DNA of 64,000 nucleotides from a virus, in IMG/VR virus record IMGVR_UViG_3300042380_000637, positions 1 through 64,000 of that record, one strand, 5' to 3'. Below are positions 1 through 7,923 of the stretch, one piece after another (positions within the stretch are counted from its first letter, which is position 1; each line of letters opens with the position of its first letter). The position numbers and the translations under genes are program-made. The notes under the pieces were generated by a model, which was not told the origin of the DNA, made no database searches, and saw only the letters and a list, made by a program, of their open reading frames with translations.

Positions 1-393
1 ATAAAAATATTTTCCAGCAAAGTATAACAAAGTGCCGGATTTTAATGCCGGATAGCGCTCCCATTCTACTTGGTCAAGTCTTACGCCCTCGGCCATAATT
101 GAGACAACGCCTTTGTTTTTAGGAAGAACAATAAAATCTTTTGGCAAATTAGCCGTATAATATCCGTACACAGAATCCATTGCAATAGCTAATGGAAGCG
201 TTGTTTGCCATGCTCCATTGATTGTAGTGCTTTGGTTTTCATGTTTATAATTTATATAATAATCCTCCACCGCTACAGCGGCCAATGCCTCACGCACCAG
301 CGCTTCCACCTCTTCTTTATATATGCCCTCAACGGTGGGTCTTCCAGCCGTGAACATTAATATTAACTGGTCTGCTAAATATCCGGCGGTCAT
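1..393 (-). CDS. Putative virion (neck/head-completion) protein, partial
   Basis: The open frame begins at an ATG read leftwards from 393 and continues without a stop to position 1, so the C-terminus lies outside the window. The visible 131 residues start MTAGYLADQL and continue with an acidic helix (EGIYKEEVEALVREAL) and a region rich in aromatic residues. Its ATG overlaps the TGA of the upstream gene (ATGA), which indicates translational coupling and supports the start. It lies directly downstream of the large terminase and another virion-type gene, so a role in head completion or the neck is inferred from position only; no family was recognised. Confidence 0.6.
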   Translation of the reverse strand, partial: MTAGYLADQLILMFTAGRPTVEGIYKEEVEALVREALAAVAVEDYYINYKHENQSTTINGAWQTTLPLAIAMDSVYGYYTANLPKDFIVLPKNKGVVSIMAEGVRLDQVEWERYPALKSGTLLYFAGKYFY

Positions 394-1097
394 AGTTCTT
401 TAAATTCTTTTTGAGCTGCACCCTGCACCAACAATCCGTTGCTTATATTAAAGCCTAAGCTATTAAGCGTAAGAAACAAAAGATTATTAAACTTATCTTC
501 CGTAAAGTCTGTATCTATATAATTTGGAGCCAAATCTGGGATTGGCGATATATTGTTATCAATAAGGTCAAACTCCACATTTGTGGGCAAGGTTAGAACT
601 CTGGCTTTTGCTATATAATATACGCTTGGGAATATTTCATATTGCAAGAATCCCAACATACGGCCAAGTGGTCTTTGTATATCACCAGTGCTATTTTTAG
701 GATATAACACCTCGTTTTGCTGAATTAAAAGATATTGATTATCAGGCACTATGTTCACCGGATAATATACCTCTTTTTTATCATAGCAGATTTCAATGAT
801 TTGAACAACATCTACATCTCTATTATCTGTAGAGAATATTGTTGTTACTGCACTACCAGCATACGGCAGGTCATACACCCTATACAATTCCGATAGCGCA
901 TCCGCCGTAGTGTTTGTTTCCTGAAAGTTTATCTGAGCTTTTGGTCTGGACGGCCCGTATTCAGCCATGTTGCCCCGTAGTTTTTTGTATAGCTGTATTT
1001 GTGCTGTATTTATGGCGTTTTGAATCTCTGTGGCTGTTTTGTAATAACCGCCAGCGTTCAAATATGTGAAAATTGTGGATATTAATCTTGGCAACAT
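390..1097 (-). CDS. Putative virion structural protein
   Basis: This 235-residue protein starts MLPRLISTIF. An N-terminal helical part (YKTATEIQNAINTAQIQLYKKL) is followed by a beta-rich part with many Y, V and I residues. There is no signal peptide or membrane segment. It sits between the large terminase and a second virion-type gene, all leftward, and its stop overlaps the next start by 4 nt. The order suggests a connector or neck protein of the head-tail junction. That is an inference from synteny; no domain was recognised. Confidence 0.6.
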   Translation of the reverse strand: MLPRLISTIFTYLNAGGYYKTATEIQNAINTAQIQLYKKLRGNMAEYGPSRPKAQINFQETNTTADALSELYRVYDLPYAGSAVTTIFSTDNRDVDVVQIIEICYDKKEVYYPVNIVPDNQYLLIQQNEVLYPKNSTGDIQRPLGRMLGFLQYEIFPSVYYIAKARVLTLPTNVEFDLIDNNISPIPDLAPNYIDTDFTEDKFNNLLFLTLNSLGFNISNGLLVQGAAQKEFKEL

Positions 1098-1177
1098 AAC
1101 GCCTGCAGAATCAATTACAAATTAACACAACTTTTCCCATTATAAAAAGACATGTTTTTTGTTTACTTTCGCGCCAT

Positions 1178-1381
1178 ATGGTTTCTCACTTTTACAACAC
1201 ATCATTATTTTCGGACGAGGAGATACATTTTGTATATCACCTTAAACCAACACAAAACAAACAATGTACGGCCAAATCAGTCCCCGAAGAGAGCGAGGTT
1301 GAACGCCTTTTGAATAACCTTGAAGTTATTCTGCGGGCTGCGAGGCCGGATATTTTTAATATGGATGCGCAAATTTTCTAA
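1178..1381 (+). CDS. Small acidic hypothetical protein on the opposite strand
   Basis: This 67-residue frame (MVSHFYNTSLFSDEEIHFVYHL) fills the gap between two leftward late genes but runs rightwards, converging on the 3' end of the terminase gene and overlapping it by 26 nt. A near-consensus -7 box (TACTTTCG, against TAnnTTTG) ends about 10 nt before the ATG. The C-terminal half looks like a real protein (EESEVERLLNNLEVILRAARP, an amphipathic helix). No family was recognised. It could be chance, but the gap and promoter-like sequence favour a gene. Confidence 0.4.
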   Translation: MVSHFYNTSLFSDEEIHFVYHLKPTQNKQCTAKSVPEESEVERLLNNLEVILRAARPDIFNMDAQIF

Positions 1382-3596
1382 CAATATATCCACGCGGGAA
1401 GAATCTTCTTATCCTGCTTTTTTGGGCTTCAACATATTTTAAAGGATTTCCGTAATCGTTCATATTAAACTCGGCAATACTCATAATTAACTGGCTCATA
1501 GTGCTATCATATTGCGTTCTATCGGCTATGTTAAAGTTGAGGTTGTCCTGTATACTTTCCAAAAATGGATACCTTCTTGGCTGCTCCCATATATTATACG
1601 AAAACTCACGCAAGTATATGCCTGTTCCGCGCAAAAAGTCATTGTGATAGCTGCTTCCTAATCTTGGAACGTCATTCCCCATGCTGTCTACACCAGTGAA
1701 TATACCAATCGTTTCAATCTCGCTGTTGTTTGGGCTTTCAATATTCATTATCTCTGCCTCTGTGAGCAAATAGCCGCTCATAGTTCTTTGAATGAAATGA
1801 TTCTTTAGGTTTTCTGCCGTGTTGTTTTCAATAGCAATAGGCATAGAATAATAATGGGCCGCCATCAATAGCTGGTCAAGGTCATAGGTCATATCCGTGC
1901 TTCTGTATACATACCTCAGAAAAACGCTTGGCGTAGGCCAATATCCCGGCATGTCCACCTTAAACTTATCCCGATGCGTCTGGTTAAGCTGTTCGTAGTC
2001 GTAATTAAAAAATAGCTTGCCATGCACAGCCATTTTTGAACCCTTGCTCTTGATGTTTGCTTTATTATACGGGTCCACACCTATAACGCCCACTTTGTTA
2101 TTAATTGGATGCTTAATACCCCGCACAAACTTCACTTTGTTGATTGTTTCTGCCTGCGGCTCCCATGTGCGCTCTATTGGCCCGTTTTTATCGTCTCTCC
2201 ACGCCACTTGGGTTTTGGTTTTTATATCCAACCAATAAAAATATCCCTTACGAATAAGCCCTTGCACCTCTGGTGTGTCAGCCATCATCTTTAAATTCTG
2301 CAAGATTGTTGTATCAAAGGGGCAGTTTTGGTTAAGGCTGCTAAATGCTTCGCTTGGGGTGAATGGATTTTGGCGCTTGATTTCCCAATATGCCTGTTCG
2401 TCTCCCGTTTCCAGACATTGATTTGCTTCTCGCTCTAAATACTCCCGCGCTCCTATACGCTCGGCATCGCGTGGGTTTTCGCTCTTCATCCACTCCCACT
2501 GCTCGTCATCCGGATAATCTATAATAGATTCTCCATACGGACCCACCCATCCCGGCAAGCCATCGTATGCCGGAATAAAAAGCTGCCGGAGCTTAGAAAA
2601 TGTTGTAGGATACTTCCCTTCCTTTTTTGTAGCGTTATCGCTGTTGTCCCAAAGCTTTTTAAACTCCTTTCCGCCTTCTTCAATCTCTTCTGTTGTTGTC
2701 GGGAAAACAGAGAAGCCTATGCGCTTTCCCTTAGACATCAATGTGCGCTGCTGTTTTAGCCACCAGTTCCACACATTTACACTTGTCCATTTACCAGATT
2801 CATCCGGGAACAGGAAATTTACACGCTTTCCGTCAAATCCCCTACGCGTAAGAGCGCGTAGCCTGACACGCCCTCCTTTTCCCGCCTCAAGCGTGCTTAC
2901 AGCCCCCACCGCTGCTTCTTTCTTCCGAAGCGTTAGGTCTGTTTTGTTAAGCGTGTATAACGGAAGCAGCCAATCGGGCAATCTCTTAATGGGGTCTGCA
3001 AGAAACTCGTCAAAGTTTTCTTCCGATAAACGCAAATCAGAGGCAGACAAACCAACAAACTGGTCATTACTCCGGCTCACAAACCAAAATGCCATTAGGT
3101 GCATCCACATTGTAGCTCCATCACGCCTTCCTTTTAGATATACAACGCCAAGTTCTTTGTGGTGTTGAAAGATGTTCCACATATACATTAATATGCGGCG
3201 TTGCCTATCTCTGTACTCCAGATGGCCCGTAGCTGTTTCAGATGCCGGAAACCAATAATTCAACCCAAAATACATCCATGGCGTTATCCATGTAAGCTCG
3301 CCCCGTATGTAGCACCAATGCCCGTCTTGATATATTTTCTGAAATTCATTTAATGCATATTGCTTTTGCAGTTCGGTCCAATCAACTATGGGCAGGTCAT
3401 TACCCTTTTCATCTTTTTTGTATCTGCGCTCCAACATGAAGCCGGGAAGCTTTGTGCGCTCAAATTTTGCTTTGGGGTTGCTGTATCCATCAACTTCCTC
3501 CAGATTTTTAGGGATGGGCGGGCTTATACATTCAATCCCGTATATCGTTTCCACGATGCGTCCGTCCCGTATCACTTTGTTTTCAGATAGCGTCAT
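1356..3596 (-). CDS. terL: Large terminase subunit (TerL)
   Basis: This 746-residue DNA-packaging motor couples ATP hydrolysis to DNA translocation into the prohead and cuts the concatemer. The ATPase part shows a deviant Walker A (LKGRRDGATMW, near residue 155) and a Walker B VNFLFPDESGKW near residue 265. The motif PFTPSEAF near residue 400 is typical of terminases. The C-terminal RNase H-like nuclease shows VIGVDPYNKA and AIENNTAENL, and a late Asp (YHNDFLRG) fits its third acidic residue. The length suits TerL of Bacteroidetes phages. The start overlaps the stop of the preceding gene by 14 nt. Walker A has Ala where Lys is usual, as in several terminases that use an upstream basic residue instead. 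Confidence 0.93.
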   Translation of the reverse strand: MTLSENKVIRDGRIVETIYGIECISPPIPKNLEEVDGYSNPKAKFERTKLPGFMLERRYKKDEKGNDLPIVDWTELQKQYALNEFQKIYQDGHWCYIRGELTWITPWMYFGLNYWFPASETATGHLEYRDRQRRILMYMWNIFQHHKELGVVYLKGRRDGATMWMHLMAFWFVSRSNDQFVGLSASDLRLSEENFDEFLADPIKRLPDWLLPLYTLNKTDLTLRKKEAAVGAVSTLEAGKGGRVRLRALTRRGFDGKRVNFLFPDESGKWTSVNVWNWWLKQQRTLMSKGKRIGFSVFPTTTEEIEEGGKEFKKLWDNSDNATKKEGKYPTTFSKLRQLFIPAYDGLPGWVGPYGESIIDYPDDEQWEWMKSENPRDAERIGAREYLEREANQCLETGDEQAYWEIKRQNPFTPSEAFSSLNQNCPFDTTILQNLKMMADTPEVQGLIRKGYFYWLDIKTKTQVAWRDDKNGPIERTWEPQAETINKVKFVRGIKHPINNKVGVIGVDPYNKANIKSKGSKMAVHGKLFFNYDYEQLNQTHRDKFKVDMPGYWPTPSVFLRYVYRSTDMTYDLDQLLMAAHYYSMPIAIENNTAENLKNHFIQRTMSGYLLTEAEIMNIESPNNSEIETIGIFTGVDSMGNDVPRLGSSYHNDFLRGTGIYLREFSYNIWEQPRRYPFLESIQDNLNFNIADRTQYDSTMSQLIMSIAEFNMNDYGNPLKYVEAQKSRIRRFFPRGYIVRKFAHPY

Positions 3597-4023
3597 AACT
3601 TGTTTTTATTCGTCTGTCAATCTTTGCGGCTTCTATTATCATGTTATCACACAACAAAGACAGGGCAAACATCTTGTTGGGGCTTAAACCATTTGCTCGT
3701 TCCATAATTTTGGAGATTTTCTTTAGCTTAGTATGCAGATTATGCCTAACAAGATATGAAATATATTTTTTTTCTATTGCAGCGGAGTGCATATATATTC
3801 GATAACCATGTTTGTACAGCGTATCTCCTTCAAAGAATTCTTCTTTTTTTGTTGTAAAATAGCTTGTTCTTCCATGCTCTCCCACCACTTGCAATTTATA
3901 CCAATGTTTAGTTCCGCACTTAGATGTGACGAGAGAAACGGCATACTTCACTACAGATTTTAATCCAACGCCATACAGGATTATGCAATCCTTGAGGGCC
4001 ACTTTTCTCTTTTTTGTAGGCAT
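3583..4023 (-). CDS. Hypothetical basic protein upstream of terL
   Basis: This 146-residue protein starts MPTKKRKVALKDC. It is Lys-rich (about one residue in seven), has no membrane segment, and ends with a helical region (SPNKMFALSLLCDNMIIEAAKIDRRIK). It overlaps terL by 14 nt and the preceding gene by 43 nt, so it belongs to the packaging operon. Charge and place suggest DNA binding, possibly in packaging. No family was recognised. Confidence 0.6.
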   Translation of the reverse strand: MPTKKRKVALKDCIILYGVGLKSVVKYAVSLVTSKCGTKHWYKLQVVGEHGRTSYFTTKKEEFFEGDTLYKHGYRIYMHSAAIEKKYISYLVRHNLHTKLKKISKIMERANGLSPNKMFALSLLCDNMIIEAAKIDRRIKTSYDAI

Positions 4024-4259
4024 ATCACCGTAAAACCTTTTGCGTCCGTCTCTAATACTTTATACAAATCCTTATAAACTCTATGAATGTATTGCTTCGG
4101 GGGCGTGTTACACCGGGCATTCCAATTATATATACTCACCCGTGAAATCTGCCCCCTTTGCAATTGCCACCATCGATTTCTATACATAGGAGATGGCTTC
4201 CGTCTGGGCCTTTTGCGCTTGCCCTCTACGACAATGGAAATATATTTTTCGCTATTCAT
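3981..4259 (-). CDS. Hypothetical basic protein, possible helix-turn-helix
   Basis: I place the start at MNSEKYISIV, whose ATG overlaps the TAG of the preceding gene by 8 nt; an ATG 12 nt upstream (MEGDMNSEK) is also possible. The product is 92 residues with a strongly basic N-terminal stretch (EGKRKRPRRKPSP) and a segment RGQISRVSIYNWNARCNTPP that could be a helix-turn-helix. It lies in the packaging operon. A DNA-binding role is inferred from charge and that segment only. Confidence 0.55.
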   Translation of the reverse strand: MNSEKYISIVVEGKRKRPRRKPSPMYRNRWWQLQRGQISRVSIYNWNARCNTPPKQYIHRVYKDLYKVLETDAKGFTVICLQKREKWPSRIA

Positions 4260-4782
4260 ATCCCCTTCCATTAATCAACTGGTCGTGCAGGCTTGCGCCG
4301 TCATATTTTGACTTCCCTTTTCCAGCAACACGAAGAAGCTCGTCTTTTATTTCATTGTTGCCTTTAAACAGCTCAACTTCTCTTTTTTCAATCTCCAGCT
4401 CAATGGCAGAAAGCTTCATGGCATTTTCAAGTTTGGCCTTATAGCTGGTGTTTTCATTGGATGCTCCCTCTTCTGAGGCTTCCACCTCGCGCAAGCTGTT
4501 GCATACATTGTGCTTCATCACCACCAAACTCCAATATGTCTCATACTTTCTGTTTATGCGGAAATAAGCTATGCTCAAATCCCGCACTTCCATTTCATCA
4601 GGGCAATAATTCAGCATCCTCGTAGCTTCCTCCACCCGTTTGCTCCAGCTCATTGTCGGAGAAAGGGAGTTGCTGTAAATCAACTCTATCCATTTTTCCG
4701 CTTTGTTTTTTGCGTTGGTTGGTTCTTGTGCTAACGGGCTGCTGTTTTCGCCATTCCCTGATGAGATTTTTTGCTTCTTCAT
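4252..4782 (-). CDS. Hypothetical protein, small-terminase candidate by position
   Basis: This is a 176-residue, mostly helical protein. The central part (MSWSKRVEEATRMLNYCPDE, then RDLSIAYFRINRKYETYWSL) and the acidic helix ENAMKLSAIELEIEKREVELF could form an oligomer. It lies two genes upstream of terL, where small terminase subunits are often found, but I see no clear helix-turn-helix. The first 61 codons overlap the preceding frame by 185 nt, which is unusually long; an internal start at TMSW would shorten the overlap. Function is unproven. Confidence 0.5.
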   Translation of the reverse strand: MKKQKISSGNGENSSPLAQEPTNAKNKAEKWIELIYSNSLSPTMSWSKRVEEATRMLNYCPDEMEVRDLSIAYFRINRKYETYWSLVVMKHNVCNSLREVEASEEGASNENTSYKAKLENAMKLSAIELEIEKREVELFKGNNEIKDELLRVAGKGKSKYDGASLHDQLINGRGYE

Positions 4783-5077
4783 ATGTTTCTACATCTATTT
4801 TTCCATTTGTACACCCCCTGCAAAAGCTGTGCAAAAGTTTCACCATCAACGGAATCGTGCCAACAAGGAAGCTATCGCTCTTGTCTGTCAGACCCGTAGC
4901 TACAAGGTAATTACTGTTTGCGACATAAATTTCGTAACAGCCAATGCGTTTATTAAAGACGCGTCTCCAAATCTTTTTGAACGCCTGTATATCATCACTC
5001 CCGTTACGCCATTCATCTCTGCTGTTCTCACATGCACTTTTGCGCGTATCCTCTTGAACTTTCTTAGGATTTTCCAT
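4598..5077 (-). CDS. Hypothetical protein in overlapping chain
   Basis: This 159-residue frame starts MENPKKVQED. Its first two thirds look like a folded protein (FKKIWRRVFNKRIGCYEIYV, then a Cys-containing helix LLHSFCRGCTNGK and IDVETYEEAKNLIREW). The last 60 residues overlap the next gene in another frame and are of low complexity. The first 59 codons overlap the preceding frame by 178 nt. Either both frames are used or a frameshift joins parts of neighbouring frames. No family was recognised. Confidence 0.45.
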   Translation of the reverse strand: MENPKKVQEDTRKSACENSRDEWRNGSDDIQAFKKIWRRVFNKRIGCYEIYVANSNYLVATGLTDKSDSFLVGTIPLMVKLLHSFCRGCTNGKIDVETYEEAKNLIREWRKQQPVSTRTNQRKKQSGKMDRVDLQQLPFSDNELEQTGGGSYEDAELLP

Positions 5078-5244
5078 GACCGTACAACAACATTAGTGTG
5101 AGCTTTTGGATAGAATTGCCAGCCATGCTGGAGATAGTGTTCAATCCCGTAAAAGGGCAACCTGCCAGATTTGCTTTCCCCAACTCGTAAAAAGTAATCA
5201 TTTGTCAGGGCGTGATGATGTTTTCTCTTGGGAGCCTCCTCCAT
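4900..5244 (-). CDS. Hypothetical protein in overlapping chain
   Basis: This 114-residue frame starts MEEAPKRKHHHALTND. The first half (DYFLRVGESKSGRLPFYGIEH) reads like a folded domain. The second half is Arg- and Lys-rich and lies entirely over the start of the following gene, so it may be only a read-through tail. It overlaps the preceding gene by 40 nt. No family was recognised; the real C-terminus is uncertain. Confidence 0.45.
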   Translation of the reverse strand: MEEAPKRKHHHALTNDYFLRVGESKSGRLPFYGIEHYLQHGWQFYPKAHTNVVVRSWKILRKFKRIRAKVHVRTAEMNGVTGVMIYRRSKRFGDASLINALAVTKFMSQTVITL

Positions 5245-5486
5245 ATTGTTATATTGTCTTCGTATATATCAAACACAAAGCCAGAGGGAATATTGTTGCG
5301 CTTCCTCCAACGAGAAAAACTGCTCTTGATGCTGTTGTATAGATTCTCTGTTGGAACGCACTCAATCACCAAAGCCATATACCCGGCATTCTTAAACGGG
5401 GAAAAATCATATCTGCATGGCCTGCCTTTTGATTTTGTATACAAAGGCACGAATTTTAATGGAGGCATATCAACTTCCTTTGACAT
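5205..5486 (-). CDS. Small hypothetical protein
   Basis: This 93-residue protein starts MSKEVDMPPLKF; an internal Met at position 7 is an alternative start. It contains TKSKGRPCRYDFSPF and a basic helix SSFSRWRKRNNIPSGF, then IYEDNITIWRRLP. The basic, compact composition is compatible with nucleic acid binding. It overlaps both neighbours (17 and 40 nt), which places it within the same leftward operon. Function unknown. Confidence 0.55.
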   Translation of the reverse strand: MSKEVDMPPLKFVPLYTKSKGRPCRYDFSPFKNAGYMALVIECVPTENLYNSIKSSFSRWRKRNNIPSGFVFDIYEDNITIWRRLPRENIITP

Positions 5487-6099
5487 ATTCTATATAATGT
5501 ACGCCCTCCCCCGTAGCCTCAATATACTTGGCCTTTAAAAGGAATCCGCCCTCCCAGTTTTGCCGCGCTTTGTTAGGATTGCCCCAGAATACAGGAGTTC
5601 CTTCGGGGAAATGGCTATTTTTTCGGGCAATAATCCCTTTATCAATATGCCAATCACACCACTCCTGTTTTGGTTTTTGCATGCTGTCGTGGCTGATTTC
5701 CTGTATTGTGGGCAAGTAGAGCAGCCCCTGCCGTTTCTCTATGGGTTTGCAATAAATATACTCGCCAAACATCTCGTCTTCCACCTGCACAATGTCGTAT
5801 TCCGGCACAAGGACATGTCCTTTAATACTCACCCCGCTTTTCATCGTGAACTCCGTATTTGTAAACCAAAACTTTATTTTTTTGTCAAGTAGCTCTGGCT
5901 TCCCGTCTCTGGGGATGTTCTTCACCACCCCATGTTCTGTAAGTCCGCTTACAGGGTCATTCCGCGTGATTGGCACTTTTAGCGTTATCCGCTCTCCATT
6001 TGCCCCTTTAATGTCCACTTCATCCTCCTGCATGCCATCCACTTTAACAATGTAATACTTGGGCATAACAAGGTTTTCGCTCCATTCAATTTCTGTCAT
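5470..6099 (-). CDS. Putative co-chaperonin (GroES)-like protein
   Basis: I place the start at MTEIEWSENLVM, giving 209 residues; the longer frame to 6195 would add an implausible Cys-rich tail. The protein is beta-rich. HGVVKNIPRDGKPELLDKKI followed by VSIKGHVLVPEYDIVQVED resembles the GroES fold pattern of GTVVAVG, a mobile loop and YLIVRESDILA. Phages often encode a co-chaperonin to fold capsid protein. The resemblance is by eye and weak, and an unrelated beta-barrel is possible. Confidence 0.4.
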   Translation of the reverse strand: MTEIEWSENLVMPKYYIVKVDGMQEDEVDIKGANGERITLKVPITRNDPVSGLTEHGVVKNIPRDGKPELLDKKIKFWFTNTEFTMKSGVSIKGHVLVPEYDIVQVEDEMFGEYIYCKPIEKRQGLLYLPTIQEISHDSMQKPKQEWCDWHIDKGIIARKNSHFPEGTPVFWGNPNKARQNWEGGFLLKAKYIEATGEGVHYIEYVKGS

Positions 6100-6223
6100 A
6101 TGTGTTTTTATATTTATTGGGCAAATGTATATTTTTACTAATTGTAAACAAAATAGGGGCTTAAAAAGCCCCCAATTTGTGCAATTGTTACACACTAAAA
6201 CACATTGAAAAAAATACTAACTT

Positions 6224-6532
6224 TTACTTATCATCTCGTCTGAGAAATATAGCCCCAAATATAGCCCCTATTGCAGCCATTGCAACAGAAATTGTTTGCC
6301 AAACGCTTTTAGAAGATTTATTTTCTATTTTCACCTGTTCCAAAGCGGACATTTGATTAATTAAATTCCTCACATCCGCCTCCAGATTTTTTATTTTTTC
6401 ACGCAATTGCTTGTTTTCGTTATACAACTCAAGTACTTCGTACTCGTTTGCACGCATAACGCCCTCCAGCTGCTCCCGGCTCATGCCCATTATGGCATCC
6501 ATGTCGTAAGAATATGGCCTAAGATGTTTCAT
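6224..6532 (-). CDS. Coiled-coil protein with C-terminal membrane anchor
   Basis: This 102-residue protein has a long heptad-rich helix at about residues 30-72 (LYNENKQLREKIKNLEADVRNLINQM) and one hydrophobic segment near the C-terminus (ISVAMAAIGAIFGAIFL) closed by the positive tail RRDDK. This is a tail-anchored membrane topology with the coiled coil in the cytoplasm. It lies in the leftward operon after the RepL-like gene. Holin accessory or superinfection roles are possible, but nothing in the sequence decides. Confidence 0.55.
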   Translation of the reverse strand: MKHLRPYSYDMDAIMGMSREQLEGVMRANEYEVLELYNENKQLREKIKNLEADVRNLINQMSALEQVKIENKSSKSVWQTISVAMAAIGAIFGAIFLRRDDK

Positions 6533-6547
6533 TATACAAATATCGCA

Positions 6548-7051
6548 TTATTCTTCGGAAAATGTTGTCTTCAAATAATCTGGCATCTCCTCCCCATCAT
6601 CTGTCACTTTACGAAAATCCAACACAACACGCCTCCCCTCGTCCGTTTCAAAGAAATCTACGCGGTCTTTATTGCTTCCACGCCAAAATACCACAGGGCT
6701 TAACACATAATCATTCCTGCTCCCGTATATCAACCCCAGATTACCAAGGCTCTTCAAATGCTTGGGAAGATTATTCAACGAAATGCCTGTTACATGGGCT
6801 ATGTGCTTGCGCCTCTCTGGAGACAACACCACAACCCCTGTCCCAAACTCCGCATACTGCGTAAGCTGCCACAACACCTTTACATCGTGCAAGCTCTTTA
6901 TCCGGAACAGCGGAGCCATATACTTATAATATGTCATGTAAAACTCATCCCCCTTAAAAGGAATGCTGTAATACTGCGTCTCTGTCTGGAATCTCTTGTT
7001 CCCACTCTCGTCCTCATAGGACACAATCTTTAAGTTTTTCTTTGTAGCCAT
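6548..7051 (-). CDS. RepL-like winged-helix DNA-binding protein
   Basis: I start at MATKKNLKIV (167 residues), since the longer frame to 7105 covers the promoter. The core reads VLWQLTQYAEFGTGVVVLSP, RRKHIAHVTGISLNNLPKHLKSLGNLGLI, then YVLSPVVFWRGSNKD. This is the winged helix-turn-helix pattern of firmicute-type RepL and related replication or regulatory proteins. It heads the leftward operon, 90 bp from two palindromic sites (7142-7176) that may be its own operators. Role: replication control or transcription regulation. Confidence 0.65.
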   Translation of the reverse strand: MATKKNLKIVSYEDESGNKRFQTETQYYSIPFKGDEFYMTYYKYMAPLFRIKSLHDVKVLWQLTQYAEFGTGVVVLSPERRKHIAHVTGISLNNLPKHLKSLGNLGLIYGSRNDYVLSPVVFWRGSNKDRVDFFETDEGRRVVLDFRKVTDDGEEMPDYLKTTFSEE

Positions 7052-7070
7052 TTGTATTAAAAATTTACGA

Positions 7071-7078
7071 CAAAAATA
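7071..7078 (-). promoter_or_regulatory. Candidate -7 box for the RepL-like gene
   Basis: On the minus strand this reads TATTTTTG, a match to the Bacteroidetes TAnnTTTG box, 19 nt before the ATG at 7051. No clear -33 TTTG stands at the standard distance, so the assignment is moderate. Confidence 0.4.
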
Positions 7079-7141
7079 TTGACCCTTTCCAAAAAATACT
7101 AACAAGAAAAGTAGAAACTACTATCCTGTTAGACCACACTA

Positions 7142-7176
7142 CTCGTACACGAGCGTTTTCTACTCGTATACGAGTA
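7142..7176. promoter_or_regulatory. Paired palindromic operator-like sites
   Basis: CTCGTACACGAG at 7142-7153 and CTCGTATACGAG at 7163-7174 share the half-site CTCGT with ACGAG. The second extends to a perfect 16-bp palindrome, TACTCGTATACGAGTA (7161-7176). The centres are 21 bp apart, two helical turns, so dimers would bind on one face. They stand just upstream of the RepL-like gene and beside the non-coding region. The binding protein is inferred, not known. Confidence 0.55.
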
Positions 7177-7889
7177 CTTTTTTTGGTACAAGTCCTTCAC
7201 AACCACATCGTTAAGAACCCCTTTTCTATCTATTCTTTCATACTGAATTTTTCTTCACTTTTTGCCTGCTTTAACACCCCTTTTGTACACACCCCTCCCC
7301 CGGCCATTTCCCTACAAGCAAACTGTTTTGCCTATCCCGTCTCCCCCCCCTTATAAAAATGTAATGTTGGTGAGGCTGGCGGCTACACAATTCCCCTGTA
7401 AATATATTTAATGAGGGTTCCCCCCCCGCGCGCCCCCGCGCGTGCGTGCGTGCCGGAACGCGAACCCGCGACCCGTGTACCCGTATACATCCCGTTTACG
7501 CAGCACAGCACACACGACAGCTACGCTGCAACGCGTATACACAAACGGAAACCCGAAACCGAAACCGCTAAGAATCAACACTTTAGCCGTATACTGGGTG
7601 GCGTATACAACGCAAAGCACACCCCGCATACAGCCCGTTGCACAGCACACGCAGCACACATCGCACAGCACACCTGTTGCGCATAACCTGTATAGCGTAT
7701 ACATCACCCGTATATGCTATGTGCATAACGCCTGCGAGGCCGTTTTTTGGCTATCGGGAAAGGGAATTACCTTACATGCCATTCATTTTTTTTCGGCTCC
7801 CACAGCAGAAATTTTCCGCCCTTATACTATGTATACCTTTAAACCTCGTCTAAAAAACGATGCACTTTATCGGAAAAACTTACATGGCA

Positions 7890-7923
7890 TTTGGAATACA
7901 GCACCGGACTCGCCGTATATTTG
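7890..7923 (+). promoter_or_regulatory. Bacteroidetes-type promoter for the early rightward operon
   Basis: TTTG at 7890-7893 is followed after 22 nt by TATATTTG at 7916-7923, matching the Bacteroidetes -33/-7 consensus. The ATG of the AAA+ gene lies 43 nt downstream. The promoter would drive the AAA+ gene and the small-gene operon that carries the tRNA-like elements, using host RNA polymerase. Confidence 0.65.

Noticed and set aside
2644-3168. 174-codon plus-strand frame opposite the terminase gene
   Set aside because: It is antisense to conserved terminase motifs and Ser/Arg-rich as expected for a shadow frame.
7408-7707. Cys-rich 99-codon frame on the minus strand
   Set aside because: It is the complement of the CA-rich repeat region, with biased composition and no promoter or coupled neighbour.
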